Of a stretch of 64,000 nt of DNA, positions 62,521 through 64,000 are shown in pieces. Source of the stretch: Sphingomonas sp. (GTDB taxonomy: Bacteria > Pseudomonadota > Alphaproteobacteria > Sphingomonadales > Sphingomonadaceae); the NCBI RefSeq assembly GCF_019749955.1, contig NZ_JAIEPC010000043.1:1-64000 (forward strand). Reading direction: 5' to 3'. Under the pieces are notes generated by a model, which was not told the origin of the DNA, did no database searches, and saw only the letters and a list, made by a program, of their open reading frames with translations. Position 1 is the first letter of the stretch. Each line of letters begins with the position of its first letter. The position numbers and the translations under genes were made by a program.

Positions 62521-64000
62521 ATGGTGATGCGCTCGCCCCGACCTTTTGCTGCTGCCCGCGTGCTCGGTATTGACCGGCGCGCGAACGGGCCTGCGCCCGC
62601 GCAAACGCCGAGTGCAATCAACCTGTTGCCGATCCCTGCCCTCATCTTGCAAGTGCGCGGCGGCGGCTTTGCGGTTGAACAGATCAACGCGCCGCTGGTG
62701 GCAGTGGGGCTCGCCGGCGCCGATGACGCCGCGCCGTTGATCCAGAGCCTGGGCGGGCGGTTGATGGCGTTCATGCTGTCGGGCGCGCAATTCGAGGACT
62801 TTGTCTGGCAGCACGGCGACGCGGTCGACCGCCGCCATTTCCGCGTTCATGTCGCCCGCGCCCAGACCAAAGAGGTCGATCGGTGCCTCGTCACGCTGAT
62901 CGATCGCACGGCTGAAGTGCGCACCGAGCAAAATCTGCGGCGCGAAATGCTCACCGATTCGCTGTCGGGCCTGCCCAATCGCGCGGGCTTTGCCGATCAG
63001 CTCGAATCGCTTGTCGCCGACCCGTCGCAAGACTGTGAGGGCTATGCGGTGATGGTCGTCAATCTCGACCGTTTCAGCCGCGTGAATGCCTGTCTGGGGT
63101 CGCTGGCTGGCGATGAGCTGCTGATTACCGTCGCCCGGCGCATTCGCGGGGCGCTTCGCGGGCGCGACATCCTCGCACGGATTGGCGGCGACGAATTTGC
63201 GGTGCTGCTCCAGCTCGATGTCGGGCGCAGCGACGCCGATCATGTCGCCAAGCGCGTGCTGGGGGCACTCGCCAATCCGTTCCGGCTGTCGGACTTCGAA
63301 ATCCGCGTTTTCTGCTCGATCGGGATCGCCTTTGGCGGCGACCCGATCGATGATGCCGAGGATCTGATCCGCCACGCGCAGTTCGCCGCCAAAAGATCGA
63401 AGGCATCGGGCGAGGTCACTTCCTATCAGCCACAGGCCTTCGACGTGGCGCGCGCCGAATTCGGGATGGAGACGGCGCTGCGCCGCGCGATTGATGGCCA
63501 GACGTTGACACTGGCGTTTCAGCCGATTGTCGATCTGGCGACGGGGCGCATCGTCTCGTTCGAAGCGCTGACTCGCTGGCGCACCGATGACGGCAGCGAC
63601 ATGGCGCCAAATGACTTCATCCCGGTGGCCGAAGAATCGGGGCTGATCGTGCCGCTCGGGCGCTGGGCGCTCCATGCCGCAGTCGCGACGCTCGCTGAGT
63701 GGGATGCGAAAGCGGGCGGCAATTGCGGCTTGCGCATGGCGGTCAATGTGTCGGCGATCCAGCTCCAGCGCGATAATATTCCGCGCGTCGTCGAACGGAC
63801 GCTTGAAGCAGCGGCATTGCCTGGGGGGCGCTTGACGCTCGAACTCACCGAGAGCGCGCTGATCAGCGATCCCGACCGCATTGCCCAGACGATGCAGGCG
63901 CTGAAAGCGCTCGGCACGACGCTGGCGATGGACGATTTCGGCACCGGCTATTCGAACCTCGCGATCCTGCAGAAATTGCCGATCGATGTGCTGAAGATGG
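62521..64000 (+). CDS. GGDEF-EAL cyclic-di-GMP protein (3' end outside the window)
   Basis: The first 493 codons of a dual-domain signalling protein. Residues ~30-135 form a PAS-like sensor region. The GGDEF domain follows with an intact GGDEF active site at about 222-226 (RIGGDEFAVLL). The EAL domain begins near 325, with EAL at 348-350 (FEALTRW), then NVSAIQLQ, LELTESALI and DDFGTGYSNL, all expected for an active phosphodiesterase. The final residues are missing. Both activities may be present, or one may be regulatory. The start at ATG 62521 lacks a clear ribosome site; GTG 62524 or ATG 62527 are possible. Confidence 0.9.
   Translation, partial: MVMRSPRPFAAARVLGIDRRANGPAPAQTPSAINLLPIPALILQVRGGGFAVEQINAPLVAVGLAGADDAAPLIQSLGGRLMAFMLSGAQFEDFVWQHGDAVDRRHFRVHVARAQTKEVDRCLVTLIDRTAEVRTEQNLRREMLTDSLSGLPNRAGFADQLESLVADPSQDCEGYAVMVVNLDRFSRVNACLGSLAGDELLITVARRIRGALRGRDILARIGGDEFAVLLQLDVGRSDADHVAKRVLGALANPFRLSDFEIRVFCSIGIAFGGDPIDDAEDLIRHAQFAAKRSKASGEVTSYQPQAFDVARAEFGMETALRRAIDGQTLTLAFQPIVDLATGRIVSFEALTRWRTDDGSDMAPNDFIPVAEESGLIVPLGRWALHAAVATLAEWDAKAGGNCGLRMAVNVSAIQLQRDNIPRVVERTLEAAALPGGRLTLELTESALISDPDRIAQTMQALKALGTTLAMDDFGTGYSNLAILQKLPIDVLKM

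Overview
The window looks like a chromosomal segment of an alphaproteobacterium of the order Sphingomonadales (Sphingomonas-like). Supporting signs are very high GC, short ATGA/GTGA/TGATG gene overlaps, a MipZ-type division ATPase, an Asp-type (non-cysteine) HemB, a lasso peptide cluster with a kinase, an HWE-type histidine kinase and an alphaproteobacterial-style ParC. These assignments come from reading the sequence; no database search was run.

Layout. 1-163 is GC homopolymer plus a perfect palindrome abutting the middle of valS, probably a contig edge or chimera. 164-8239 holds valS (5' truncated), a MATE exporter, hemB, three tandem GNAT acetyltransferases, a membrane/spermidine-synthase-like fusion and a lipoprotein. 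After tRNA-Arg(ACG), 8.6-25.7 kb is a type I secretion (T1SS) locus: an ExeM/NucH-type secreted nuclease, a 2121-aa multidomain RTX protein, an unknown 261-aa protein, and an overlapping TolC / ABC / HlyD operon. Both secreted proteins are preceded by near-identical promoter layouts with a PhoB-like box, which suggests phosphate-starvation control of extracellular DNA scavenging.

25.7-31.7 kb is a lasso peptide locus: PqqD/B1-like protein, a 54-aa precursor, HPr-kinase-like peptide kinase, asparagine-synthetase-like cyclase, B2 protease and ABC exporter. 31.7-39.1 kb carries an HWE histidine kinase, an ATP-grasp/LLM-oxidoreductase pair and three AraC paralogues. 39.3-46.9 kb has nadE, a penicillin-acylase-type Ntn hydrolase, mipZ, a CoA-transferase and mlaA.

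47,156-52,509 is a complete 5,354-bp transposon of the IS1595 type: 23-bp perfect terminal inverted repeats, an 8-bp target duplication (GGTATTTG), one transposase gene and about nine passenger ORFs, mostly small membrane or unknown proteins. It inserted exactly at the 3' CCA end of tRNA-Arg(TCT). This is the most distinctive accessory unit of the window.

52.6-64.0 kb returns to core genes: a queuosine-precursor transporter, small membrane proteins (one behind an FNR-type box), an Fnr-like regulator overlapping purQ, purS, purC, kynU overlapping an exported alpha/beta hydrolase, a DUF4349-like lipoprotein, parC and a GGDEF-EAL protein running off the end.
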